NCBI RefSeq assembly: GCF_014699135.1
Contig: NZ_JACOFT010000002.1
Coordinates: forward strand, 372,001-436,000
Direction of reading: 5' to 3'
Source: Cognatundibacterium aquatile
GTDB lineage: Bacteria > Pseudomonadota > Gammaproteobacteria > Burkholderiales > Burkholderiaceae_D
DNA length: 64,000 nucleotides
The notes under the pieces were generated by a model that did not search any database, was not told the origin of the DNA, and was given only the letters and a program-made list of their open reading frames with translations. Positions 52,625 through 61,247 of the stretch are shown here, piece by piece. The translations under genes and the position numbers were made by a program. Numbering within the stretch: the first letter of the stretch is position 1; each line of letters opens with the position of its first letter.

Positions 52625-53311
52625 TCAGGCGTTACCCGTTTTTACTTGATGAATCTGATTTACTTGATTCTGTTCTGTTGCAGACAATAACAGCGCATCA
52701 ATGATGCCGTCGAGTTCATCACGAATAGCAGCGATACTTTGGGCGGAATCAATAATACGGAAACGCTGCGGAAATTCTGCCGCACGGCGCAAATATTCAT
52801 TGCGGGTGTCGGCAAAAAAATCCGCTTTTTCCTGTTCAAACTTATCCAGTTCGCGGGTCGCATCCAGACGTGCGCGCGCCACCGCCAGTGGCACATCAAA
52901 CAACAAGGTCAGATCGGGTTGCAAATCCGGATGCACCCATTGTTCGAGCGCATTCAGCTTATCGAGCGACAAATGACGGCCGCCGCCCTGATACGCAAAA
53001 CTCGCATCGGTGAAACGGTCTGAAATAACCCAGTCGCCGCGTTCCAGCGCAGGCTGGATGACTTGTGCGATGTGTTCGCGTCGTACTGCAAACATCAGCA
53101 GCGCTTCTGTTTCAAGATGCATTTTTTGTTGCAACAATACCTCGCGCAAGGTTTCGCCTAAAGGCGTCCCACCAGGCTCACGTGAGCTGATGACCTCGAC
53201 ACCGCGTGACGACAGTGCCTGTCTGAGTCGCTCGGCGACATACACAATATGCGTCGATTTACCAGCACCATCGATGCCTTCAAACGTTATAAATTTTCCA
53301 GTTGCTTTCAT
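52625..53311 (-). CDS. tmk: Thymidylate kinase
   Basis: The 228-residue enzyme phosphorylates dTMP to dTDP. It has the P-loop [11 protein letters not shown], the DR(F) motif [16 protein letters not shown] and the lid region [16 protein letters not shown] typical of bacterial Tmk. [14 protein letters not shown] contributes the substrate site. It lies 1 bp before holB and ~86 bp after mltG. Confidence 0.96.
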   Translation of the reverse strand: MKATGKFITFEGIDGAGKSTHIVYVAERLRQALSSRGVEVISSREPGGTPLGETLREVLLQQKMHLETEALLMFAVRREHIAQVIQPALERGDWVISDRFTDASFAYQGGGRHLSLDKLNALEQWVHPDLQPDLTLLFDVPLAVARARLDATRELDKFEQEKADFFADTRNEYLRRAAEFPQRFRIIDSAQSIAAIRDELDGIIDALLLSATEQNQVNQIHQVKTGNA

Positions 53312-53397
53312 TTTTTCTTTTTATTGGTATTTGTAATTACTATCCGCGATGACAGACATTCATTAGCGTCGTTATTTACTGTGCTACTGTCACAGTT

Positions 53398-54384
53398 CTA
53401 GCGTTGATACTTATTCACTGCGCGATTATGTTCACTCAGGTTTTCTGAAAAGTGACTGGTGCCATCACCGCGTGCCACGAAGTATAAAGCATCGCTGCGC
53501 GCCGGATTCAAGGCTGCCGTAATCGATGCCAATCCCGGCAAGGCAATCGGCGTCGGCGGCAAACCGGCACGGGTGTAGGTGTTGTACGGCGTATCTGTGA
53601 GCAAATCACGCTTATAAATCTTCCCCTGATATTTTTCACCCATCCCGTAAATCACCGTTGGATCGGTCTGCAACAACATGCCGGTTTTCAGGCGATTCAC
53701 AAATACCGAAGCAATCTGTGCGCGCTCCGACGGCTGACCGGTTTCCTTTTCGATGATAGATGCCATGATCAGCGCTTCATATTTCGATTGATAAGGCAGA
53801 TTCGCGGCACGCGCTTCCCATGCATCATTCAAACGCTTTAGCTGACTTGCATACGCCTGCTGATAGAGCTGTATATCGCTGCTGCCTTTGGCGAATAAAT
53901 AAGTATCCGGAAAAAACATGCCCTCGCCTGCATTAAATTCAGCACCGATTTTCTTCATCAACTCTGCATCCGTCAGCCCTTTGGTATCGTGTCTCAATGC
54001 CGTGCTCGCATCAATGACCTTGCGCATTTGTGCAAAGGTCCAGCCTTCGATAATCGCGACCGAACCTTGTGAAAAATCACCGTTGACGATTTTATCCAGC
54101 AATTCAACCGGGGTTTTCCCTGGCAACAGTTCGTAAGAACCTGCCTTCAGCTTATTCGCCTTATCCGTCACGCGTGCCAGCATTTCAAATGCAAACGGCG
54201 GCAATGGAATGCCCGCTTCCTGTATCTGTTTCGTCGCGCTGCGAACGCCGCTACCGGGTTTGATCGTAAATTCGACGGATGCCGACGTCATTGCTATCGG
54301 TTGCTCAGTCCAGTAAATAAAGCCTGCAATTGCAGCGGCGCCTGACAATAGACACAACAGAAAAAGAGTTTTGATCAGTCTCAT
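53398..54384 (-). CDS. mltG: MltG, endolytic murein transglycosylase
   Basis: The 328-residue protein has one N-terminal membrane anchor (LIKTLFLLCLLSGAAAIAGF), a LysM-like region, and the YceG catalytic domain with Glu in ALIMASIIEKETGQPSERAQ, then VFVNRLKTGMLLQTDPTVIYG and PYNTYTRAGLPPTPIALPG. MltG cuts nascent glycan strands in the periplasm and is the start of the mltG-tmk-holB-pilZ run. Confidence 0.95.
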   Translation of the reverse strand: MRLIKTLFLLCLLSGAAAIAGFIYWTEQPIAMTSASVEFTIKPGSGVRSATKQIQEAGIPLPPFAFEMLARVTDKANKLKAGSYELLPGKTPVELLDKIVNGDFSQGSVAIIEGWTFAQMRKVIDASTALRHDTKGLTDAELMKKIGAEFNAGEGMFFPDTYLFAKGSSDIQLYQQAYASQLKRLNDAWEARAANLPYQSKYEALIMASIIEKETGQPSERAQIASVFVNRLKTGMLLQTDPTVIYGMGEKYQGKIYKRDLLTDTPYNTYTRAGLPPTPIALPGLASITAALNPARSDALYFVARGDGTSHFSENLSEHNRAVNKYQR

Positions 54385-54648
54385 ACAAGCGCGTGGGTTG
54401 ATAGCGGAACGATGGCGAAAAAAAGATGGCGGAAATCATATGCCAATTAAATCTGAGGCGCGTAGTGTAACGCAAGTCGCTACGCTATTCTCTGATCCTG
54501 CCGTTGTCGGGCAGCAAAAAACGCGCCTGCTGCACCAAGATTTGCTGAGGCTACTATAATTCATCAAAAATACCGTCAGCAGGCAACGCGCACAGACAGC
54601 GCAGATGCCGCCGGTTTTCATTCAGTTCAGCAGAAAGCAAATCTAATC

Positions 54649-55707
54649 ATGTGGCAAGAATTTACAGAGCAACAGCATCTACAGATCAACGATGGCAAAC
54701 TCAGCGGACAAGTATCGGTCTGGAACAAGGCAGCATTTCAAGAGGGCTTCGTGACACTGCTGCCGGATACCGGCCTGATTCGAGCCGACGGTGACGATGC
54801 CGCTAGTTTCTTACACAACCAGCTAAGCAATGACGTAGAACATTTGTCCGCGAGTGAAGTTCGCCGTGCCGCGTATTGCACAGCAAAGGGGCGGATGCTG
54901 GCCAGCTTTGTGTATTGGAAGACCGATGCAGCGATCGTTTTACAACTGTCCAAATCTATACAGGCACCGGTACAAAAACGATTGGGCATGTTTGTTCTGC
55001 GCGCCAAGGTAAAACTCAACGATGTCAGCGAGCAGTATGTCAGTTTCGCACTCGGTGGCGCGCAGGCCGCATCGGTCTTAACAAACTGGTTTGCCGATTT
55101 ACCGGCGACCAACGCGCATGTCAGCAATGAATCCGGGACGCTGATCCGTTGTGCCGATGTGCTGAATGTCGCGCGTTATCAATGGCTGTGCCCTGCAGAC
55201 AAAGCCGCAGCAGCTTGGGTCTCACTCAGCTCACAATTACAGCCGACCAATACGGCCGACTGGAATCTGAGTGAGATTCAGGCAGGCATCGCGCACATAA
55301 ATCAACTTACGCAGGAAAAATTTGTGCCGCAAATGATTAACTTTGAACTGGTGGGCGGTGTGAATTTCAAAAAAGGCTGCTATCCGGGTCAGGAGATCGT
55401 TGCCCGTAGCCAGTACCTGGGCAAACTCAAACGCCGCATGACGCTGGCGCAGATTCCGTCTGGTGGGCTGACCGACGGCATGGATGTTTTTAATGTCAGC
55501 GATGGCGACGATACCAATGCTGGCGAAAACAAACAGCCCTGCGGCGTGATCGTGAATGCCGAACAAATCAATGAGAACAACACTCTGGCCTTAATCGAAA
55601 TGACGCTGGCAGATCAGGAAAGCGGCATGATCCGTTGCGGCAGCATAGACGGCCCGCTGGCACAACTCTTGCCATTACCCTACGAGATTACCGATATCAC
55701 GCGTTAA
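54649..55707 (+). CDS. ygfZ: YgfZ, folate-binding Fe-S cluster repair protein
   Basis: The 352-residue product is a GcvT-fold protein that helps repair or assemble certain Fe-S proteins with tetrahydrofolate. The diagnostic Cys motif KGCYPGQEIVARSQYLGKLKR is present, with DTGLIRADGDDAASFLHNQLSNDV near the N-terminus. It is divergent from mltG, separated by 264 bp with no other gene. Confidence 0.92.
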   Translation: MWQEFTEQQHLQINDGKLSGQVSVWNKAAFQEGFVTLLPDTGLIRADGDDAASFLHNQLSNDVEHLSASEVRRAAYCTAKGRMLASFVYWKTDAAIVLQLSKSIQAPVQKRLGMFVLRAKVKLNDVSEQYVSFALGGAQAASVLTNWFADLPATNAHVSNESGTLIRCADVLNVARYQWLCPADKAAAAWVSLSSQLQPTNTADWNLSEIQAGIAHINQLTQEKFVPQMINFELVGGVNFKKGCYPGQEIVARSQYLGKLKRRMTLAQIPSGGLTDGMDVFNVSDGDDTNAGENKQPCGVIVNAEQINENNTLALIEMTLADQESGMIRCGSIDGPLAQLLPLPYEITDITR

Positions 55708-55784
55708 ATCTACCGTTTATCCAGACCTCGTCCGCACAAAATAAGCGCAAAACAAGCTCAGAAAAGTGATTTCAGGGCAAAAAT

Positions 55785-55855
55785 ATACTCCCCGGAGTAT
55801 TTTTTACAGCCCTTATTCTATGCGGACATTAGCGGTAAATTGGCAGATACTCCCC
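55785..55855 (-). repeat. 71-bp dispersed repeat, copy C (inverted)
   Basis: On the minus strand it begins GGGGAGTAT and ends ATACT-CCGGGG-AGTAT, exactly 71 bp like copies A and B. Internal ACCGCTAATGTCCGCA-like bases match copy B. It sits between ygfZ and the DUF4936 gene, only about 20 bp before the latter's ATG. Confidence 0.85.
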
Positions 55856-55875
55856 CTTTTTCCTTAAAACACACG

Positions 55876-56163
55876 ATGGATTGTTATATTTATTTCAAAG
55901 CCGGAACCGCGCTGGAGGAAAAAGTGATCGCGGCAGAAAAATCCCTGCAACAACTCGTACTGGCGCGATTGGGAATCAGGGGAAAACTGCAACGACGCCC
56001 TGAATCTGCGAATGATCTGCACACCTGGATGGAGGTGTACGCGAATGTGCCCGGTGATTTTTCCGCGCTGCTGGAAAAACTGGTGCAGCAAACGGGCTTA
56101 GCTGAATTGCAGTACAGTGAACGTCGTACTGAATATTTTTTGGATGTAGATGTATGTGCCTGA
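55876..56163 (+). CDS. DUF4936-family small protein
   Basis: The 95-residue product (MDCYIYFKAGTALEEKV start) has the DUF4936 pattern: a ferredoxin-like alpha/beta core with RRPESANDLHTWMEVYANV and a C-terminal RRTEYFLDV. Function is unknown; such genes occur mainly in Burkholderiales next to ygfZ or the NRDE gene. The start at 55876 is chosen because an upstream TTG lies inside the 71-bp repeat. No clear ribosome-binding site. It overlaps the next gene by 10 bp. Confidence 0.78.
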   Translation: MDCYIYFKAGTALEEKVIAAEKSLQQLVLARLGIRGKLQRRPESANDLHTWMEVYANVPGDFSALLEKLVQQTGLAELQYSERRTEYFLDVDVCA

Positions 56164-56897
56164 TCGTTTTTGCATGGAAGTTACTCCCCGCCACGCCGCT
56201 GCTGGTCGCAGCCAATCGCGATGAATTCTATGACCGCCCGGCGGCGCCCGCAGGCTGGTGGCAAGACCATCCGCAGATTTATGCAGGGCGCGATCTGCAA
56301 TCCGGCGGCACCTGGCTGGGAATACAAAGCCCACAAGCCGATGCGCCAGCCAGAAAATTTGCCGCCATCACCAACGTCCGGGCGCCTTCCGAAAAACGTG
56401 ACGATGCACCTTCACGTGGCGGTCTGGTTTCTGATTATCTGCAAAATGACATGTCTGCGCAGGACTACGTCGCCCAATTGCGCGGCAAAGTTGATCACTA
56501 CAATGGCTTTAACCTGCTCGTCGGTGACACGCAAGACCTGATCTGGTTTTCTAACCGCCACACCGATGATCCGCGTAACGGCCTGCCGCTGGCGCCGGGT
56601 ATTTACGGCATTTCCAATGCGGCGCTGGACACCTGCTGGCACAAAGTGATCAAGACCAAAGCAGAATTCTGCAGCCTGCTTTGCCAGCTTGCCCCCGAAG
56701 ACGCCTTCTTTGAAATGCTCGCCAATACCAATCCTGCCCCCGATTGCCGCTTGCCGGATACCGGCGTCTCGTTTGAAATGGAACGCCTGCTCTCCGCGCC
56801 CTGCATCGTCTCACCCAACTACGGCACCCGCGTCTCGACGCTGGTGAAAATGCATCAGGATTACCCGGCAGAATTCCACGAAAAAATTCTGCGTTGA
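56154..56897 (+). CDS. NRDE-family (TANGO2-like) protein
   Basis: The 247-residue protein starts MCLIVFAW and has the eponymous motif VAANRDEFYDRPAAPAGWW, then GGTWLGIQ, SRGGLVSDYLQND and YGISNAALDTCWHKV, all typical of the NRDE/TANGO2 family. In bacteria its role is unclear; a Cys2 N-terminal nucleophile and heme-trafficking have been suggested for family members. It overlaps the DUF4936 gene by 10 bp. Confidence 0.87.
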   Translation: MCLIVFAWKLLPATPLLVAANRDEFYDRPAAPAGWWQDHPQIYAGRDLQSGGTWLGIQSPQADAPARKFAAITNVRAPSEKRDDAPSRGGLVSDYLQNDMSAQDYVAQLRGKVDHYNGFNLLVGDTQDLIWFSNRHTDDPRNGLPLAPGIYGISNAALDTCWHKVIKTKAEFCSLLCQLAPEDAFFEMLANTNPAPDCRLPDTGVSFEMERLLSAPCIVSPNYGTRVSTLVKMHQDYPAEFHEKILR

Positions 56898-56926
56898 CGT
56901 TACCGCAATCGTAAAAAGTAGATGCG

Positions 56927-58174
56927 TCAAACCTTACGCAACGGCGCTCGCCACAACACTAAAGCAGCCAGACATTTCAGCACGCAGGGTAAGACTGTGT
57001 AGGCGAATGACAGCGCCTGCAATCCGCTGCCGGAGCTGATGCCAGGTGTGTAACCCAGATAGTCGAGCAGAGGTAGCGACAAACCTGCGGCGAGTGCGAG
57101 GTTCATTTTATTGGCCCAGTTCCACGCGCCGAAATAGCTCCCCTCATAGTGCTCGCTATGCCCTGCCTGGCGTATCACGCCCGACAGCAAGGCGGGCGGC
57201 AGAGCGAGGTCAGCACCAAGACACAGACCGGATAACACGCAAATCACCGCGAAGGCAGTCAGATCGCCCGCTTGCAGACTGTAAGCCCAGATAAAACTCA
57301 GCACCGATAACAACATCGCCAGCAACCATGCGCGACTCTCGTGGATGCGCTGCGCAATTCTGACCCACAACGGCAGTGACATCGCGGCAGCGACAAAATA
57401 CAGCAGCAACAACACACCGGAATGCGCTGCCAGTTGCAACCGGTCTTTAGCGAAAAATAAAAACAAGGTGGCTGGGATCGCTGCTGCAATACCATTGAGT
57501 ACAAAGACCAGAAATAATGAACGGAAATACTGATTCGAGAACAAATGACGCCAACGCAGGCTACTTTGCTGATCCTGATAACGATTGACCATATCAGGGG
57601 TAAAACGCAACAACAAAAAGGTGGCGATCAGCAAGCTACAGATCAGCACCGCAGACAGCCACGAAATATCAGCGAATTGCGATAACAACGCAGCAGTGAC
57701 GACACCGGCGACGCCGCATAATTCACGTGTCGCAGTCAGGCGCAGACGCTCACCGGGCAATTGGGTCAGCGCGGCGCCCCAGCTTTGAAAGGCGATACTG
57801 GCGAGACTGAATCCGGCATACACCATCAGCAAGGCACAGAAAAACCAGAGCATTGGCGTCACCATCGTCGCCGCTGGCGGATGAAACAACGCATAAAAAC
57901 CGGGAATCAGTAGTGGCAGAGAATAAAGAATAAAGCGTCCGTATCCCTGGTTTGCCGGGCGCTTGTCTATCCAGGCGCCAAGCAACGGATCAAAAAAAGC
58001 ATCGAGCACACGCGAGACCAAGAGTGCAGAGCCAATCAGACTCAGCGACATGCCGAAGCGCTCGGCATAAAACTGTGGCACGTAGACGTAAATCGGCAAA
58101 GCCAGCAAGGCCAGTGGAAAGCCAAACAAGCCATACGCCAGCAATCTGGGGAGCGAAAAAGCTTTCACCTGCAC
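56927..58174 (-). CDS. MFS transporter of the glycoside-pentoside-hexuronide (MelB-like) group
   Basis: The 415-residue protein has about 12 membrane spans and the MFS_2 pattern: LLAYGLFGFPLALLALPIYVYVPQFYAE at the start, RVLDAFFDPLLGAWIDKR (the GPH signature with the Asp pair) and YAGFSLASIAFQSWGAAL. Such carriers take up sugars or related solutes with cations, but the substrate is not predictable. GTG start at 58174 with AAAGAG upstream. It follows hom on the same strand after a terminator. Confidence 0.82.
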   Translation of the reverse strand: MQVKAFSLPRLLAYGLFGFPLALLALPIYVYVPQFYAERFGMSLSLIGSALLVSRVLDAFFDPLLGAWIDKRPANQGYGRFILYSLPLLIPGFYALFHPPAATMVTPMLWFFCALLMVYAGFSLASIAFQSWGAALTQLPGERLRLTATRELCGVAGVVTAALLSQFADISWLSAVLICSLLIATFLLLRFTPDMVNRYQDQQSSLRWRHLFSNQYFRSLFLVFVLNGIAAAIPATLFLFFAKDRLQLAAHSGVLLLLYFVAAAMSLPLWVRIAQRIHESRAWLLAMLLSVLSFIWAYSLQAGDLTAFAVICVLSGLCLGADLALPPALLSGVIRQAGHSEHYEGSYFGAWNWANKMNLALAAGLSLPLLDYLGYTPGISSGSGLQALSFAYTVLPCVLKCLAALVLWRAPLRKV

Positions 58175-58234
58175 GTCTCTTTCTGTTTGAGTTCATCGTC
58201 TATGCGTCCGCATCGGATCAAGGATCAGACCGAC

Positions 58235-58274
58235 GAAAAAAAAGCGCGCTCATTATTTCATGAACACGCTTTTT
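58235..58274 (-). terminator. Terminator downstream of hom
   Basis: AAGCGCGCTCAT (58242-58253) and ATGAACACGCTT (58260-58271) form a 12-bp stem with two mismatches, loop TATTTC, with A-run and T-run on both sides. It lies ~75 bp after the hom stop. Confidence 0.65.
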
Positions 58275-58348
58275 CTGTACGACACTACGACACCTTCGAT
58301 GACATCTATTTCTTAACGACGATCATCAAGAGTCTGCTGCCGGGTAAC

Positions 58349-59659
58349 TTAACTCAACTCTTCCAGACGCAGCTTAATGACAGAACCTGTCACGGTCGCC
58401 AGTGCTTCGATTTTTTCTATCGCGGCGATGATGTTTTTCTCTTTAGTCTGATGCGTCAGGATGATGATGTCGGTGCGGGTTTCACCCTCGCCCGGCTCTT
58501 TCTGCAGCATCGCATCGATAGAAATCGACAGATCAGCCAGAATGCGGGTCACATCTGCCAACACACCGGGCTTGTCTTCGACATGCATGCGCAGATAGTA
58601 GCTGGTGACGATTTCTGACATCGGCAAAATCGGCAGATCGCTGATCGCGGCCGGTTGGAAAGCCAGATGCGGCACGCGATGTTCAGGGTCTGCGGTAGCA
58701 AGACGTGTTATATCGACCAGATCGGCAATCACAGCAGAAGCAGTTGGTTCAGCGCCTGCACCTTTACCATAATACAGCGTCGCACCAACGGCATCGCCTT
58801 GCACCAGCACGGCATTCATCGCCCCTTCCACGTTCGCAATCAGACGTTTTTCAGGAATCAGCGTCGGATGCACGCGCAACTCTATACCTTCCGGCGTACG
58901 TTTGGTAATGCCCAGCAATTTGATGCGATAGCCAAGGTCTTCGGCATAACGGATGTCGCTGGCTTCCAGCTTGGTGATGCCTTCGACATAGGCTTTATCG
59001 AATTGCATAGGAATGCCATACGCAATCGATGCCATGATGGTCGCTTTATGCGCCGCATCCACACCTTCGATATCAAAGGTCGGATCCGCTTCCGCGTAGC
59101 CCAATGCCTGTGCCTGCTTCAGCACAGTATTGAAGTCCAGCCCTTTGTCACGCATTTCCGACAAAATGAAATTGGTGGTGCCATTGATGATGCCAGCGAT
59201 CCATTGAATACGATTGGCCGTCAGGCCTTCACGCAAGGCTTTGATGATAGGAATACCACCGGCGACAGCCGCTTCAAAAGCAACCATCACGCCTTTTTCC
59301 TGTGCCGCTTTAAAAATCTCATTGCCATGCGTTGCCAGCAATGCCTTGTTTGCAGTCACAACGTGCTTGCCATTCGCAATCGCTTTCAACACCAGGTCTT
59401 TGGCGATGCCGTAACCGCCTATCAGCTCAATCACGATATCGATATCCGGATTATTCACGACCAGATTGGCATCGTTGACGACTTCCACTTCACCATTCGT
59501 GAGTTCACGTGCCCGCTCAATGTTCAGATCTGCCACCATCGCAATTTCAATTGAACGGCCAGCGCGACGCGTAATTTCTTCCTGATTACGCTTCAAGACG
59601 TTGAAAGTGCCGGAACCGACAGTGCCTATACCTAACAGACCTACTTTGATGGGTTTCAT
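58349..59659 (-). CDS. hom: Homoserine dehydrogenase
   Basis: The 436-residue enzyme reduces aspartate semialdehyde to homoserine for Thr/Met/Ile synthesis. It has the Rossmann motif VGLLGIGTVGSGT, ELIGGYGIAKDLVL, VTANKALLATHG, AGGIPIIKALREGLTAN with GIINGTTNFILSEM, and a C-terminal ACT domain (LRMHVEDKPGVLADVTRIL) that usually mediates Thr feedback. ATG 59659 lies 25 bp after the aminotransferase; the longer frame to 59719 overlaps that gene and is not the start. Confidence 0.95.
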   Translation of the reverse strand: MKPIKVGLLGIGTVGSGTFNVLKRNQEEITRRAGRSIEIAMVADLNIERARELTNGEVEVVNDANLVVNNPDIDIVIELIGGYGIAKDLVLKAIANGKHVVTANKALLATHGNEIFKAAQEKGVMVAFEAAVAGGIPIIKALREGLTANRIQWIAGIINGTTNFILSEMRDKGLDFNTVLKQAQALGYAEADPTFDIEGVDAAHKATIMASIAYGIPMQFDKAYVEGITKLEASDIRYAEDLGYRIKLLGITKRTPEGIELRVHPTLIPEKRLIANVEGAMNAVLVQGDAVGATLYYGKGAGAEPTASAVIADLVDITRLATADPEHRVPHLAFQPAAISDLPILPMSEIVTSYYLRMHVEDKPGVLADVTRILADLSISIDAMLQKEPGEGETRTDIIILTHQTKEKNIIAAIEKIEALATVTGSVIKLRLEELS

Positions 59660-59684
59660 ATGATTTTTAAACAGTAAATTGGAA

Positions 59685-60914
59685 TTAATTAGTACCGTGA
59701 CGCTTACGATATCCCTCAAGGAAATAATCGATACGTCCGAATGCTTCAGTCAGATCATCCGCGTTTGGCAAGAATACCACCCGGAAGTGGTCAGGTTTGA
59801 TCCAGTTAAAACCTGTTCCCTGCACCAACAATACACGCTGCTCGGTCAGCAGCTCATGTATGAACTCCTGGTCATCCCGGATCGGATAAATCTCGGGGTC
59901 CAGTTTCGGAAACATATACAGCGCTGCTTTTGGCTTCACACAGCTGACTCCGGGGATCGCCGTCAGCAACTTGTGCGCAAGATCGCGCTGGCGCAATAAA
60001 CGACCGCCAGGGCCGACCAGATCTTTAATGCTTTGATAACCACCCAGCGCCGTCTGAATTGCAAACTGTCCCGGCGCATTCGCACACAAGCGCATCGAGG
60101 CCAGCATATTCAGGCCTTCAATATAATCCTTAGCATGACGCTTTTCACCGGAAACCACCATCCAGCCAGCACGGTAGCCGCAAGAACGATAGTTTTTAGA
60201 GAGGCCGTTGAGCGTCAGGAACAACACGTCATCCGCTAACGAAGCAATCGAAACATGCTCGGCTTCGTCGTATAAAGTCTTGTCGTAAATTTCATCGGCA
60301 AACACGATTAACTGATGCTGGCGGGCGACTTCGACGATTTGTTGCAAAATTTCGACCGGATACAAGGCACCGGTAGGATTATTCGGATTGATGACGACGA
60401 TCGCTTTCGTATTCGGTGTAATCTTGCTCTTGATGTCGTCGATATCCGGCATCCAGTCGGCACTTTCATCGCAGACATAATGCACAGGATTGCCGCCGGA
60501 TAAACTCACAGCCGCAGTCCATAGAGGATAATCCGGTGCCGGCACCAGCACTTCATCACCGCTATTGAGCAGAGCATTCATGCCCATCACGATCAGTTCG
60601 GATGCACCATTGCCGATGTAAACATCCTCTATCGTCACGCCGCGAATAAATTTTTCCTGCGTGTAGTGCATGATGGATTTACGCGGCGCGAACATACCTT
60701 TGGAATCGGTATAGCCCGCAGCATTGTGCATATTGCGGATCATATCCTGCACAATTTCATCCGGCGGATCAAAATTAAACACAGCCAGATTGCCAATGTT
60801 GAGCTTGATGATCTTGTGCCCTTCGTCTTCCATCTGCTTGGCTTTTTCCAGCACCGGTCCACGGATGTCATAACAAACGTTCGCTAACTTTTGTGATTTC
60901 TGTATCGGGCGCAC
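59685..60914 (-). CDS. alaA: Alanine-type aminotransferase (AlaA/YfbQ-like)
   Basis: The 409-residue class I PLP enzyme resembles E. coli AlaA, which makes alanine from pyruvate and glutamate. It has NPNNPTGALY, the PLP Lys in GLSKNYRSCGYRAGW, FADEIYDKTLYD and GNGASELIVMGMNALL. The GTG start has AAGGA nine bases upstream. Placement directly before hom, 25 bp apart, is common in betaproteobacteria. Confidence 0.9.
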   Translation of the reverse strand: MRPIQKSQKLANVCYDIRGPVLEKAKQMEDEGHKIIKLNIGNLAVFNFDPPDEIVQDMIRNMHNAAGYTDSKGMFAPRKSIMHYTQEKFIRGVTIEDVYIGNGASELIVMGMNALLNSGDEVLVPAPDYPLWTAAVSLSGGNPVHYVCDESADWMPDIDDIKSKITPNTKAIVVINPNNPTGALYPVEILQQIVEVARQHQLIVFADEIYDKTLYDEAEHVSIASLADDVLFLTLNGLSKNYRSCGYRAGWMVVSGEKRHAKDYIEGLNMLASMRLCANAPGQFAIQTALGGYQSIKDLVGPGGRLLRQRDLAHKLLTAIPGVSCVKPKAALYMFPKLDPEIYPIRDDQEFIHELLTEQRVLLVQGTGFNWIKPDHFRVVFLPNADDLTEAFGRIDYFLEGYRKRHGTN

Positions 60915-61247
60915 TGAAAAATATCCTTAATCGATAAGCATGCAAGCCAGCAAAGTCAAACGACATTCAAACGGCATCTTTTTTTGCTGCATTGCGAAAC
61001 GGAACATTTTTGCACAGTGCGTCCTGTTTGATCAATTCGTTTTCGAAAAAACCATCTCACAACCGTGATTTCATGCAAAGAATTGATGTTTTTCACATCA
61101 ATCCAAGATTAATAACAGTGGAATATTCGAAATTAAATGTGAATTGCCACAGATTGTTAATTATTTATTCCATTTTACAAAAGCGGAGTAGTATCAAAAT
61201 CGGCAAAGATGTGCTAAAGCAACTAAAACTTTTTGATTGGAGACACA
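60915..61247. other. Intergenic region with an inverted repeat before the chemoreceptor gene
   Basis: About 330 bp between divergent genes. It contains the alaA promoter region and an 8-bp perfect inverted repeat, ATTGATGT-TTTTC-ACATCAAT, at 61082-61102. No gene is seen. Confidence 0.55.
61082..61102. promoter_or_regulatory. Inverted repeat, operator candidate for the chemoreceptor gene
   Basis: ATTGATGT (61082-61089) and ACATCAAT (61095-61102) form a perfect 8-bp dyad with a 5-bp spacer, ~145 bp before the chemoreceptor start. The TTGAT/ATCAA outer bases recall an FNR half-site pair, but the spacing (N9 instead of N4) does not fit FNR. Confidence 0.4.

Noticed and set aside
58655-59554. Long open frame (299 codons) on the plus strand opposite hom
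   Set aside because: It lies entirely inside hom, whose motifs are complete; the antisense translation is His/Arg-rich and matches nothing. It is a codon-bias shadow.
61082-61102. FNR site
   Set aside because: TTGAT and ATCAA are present but separated by nine bases instead of four.
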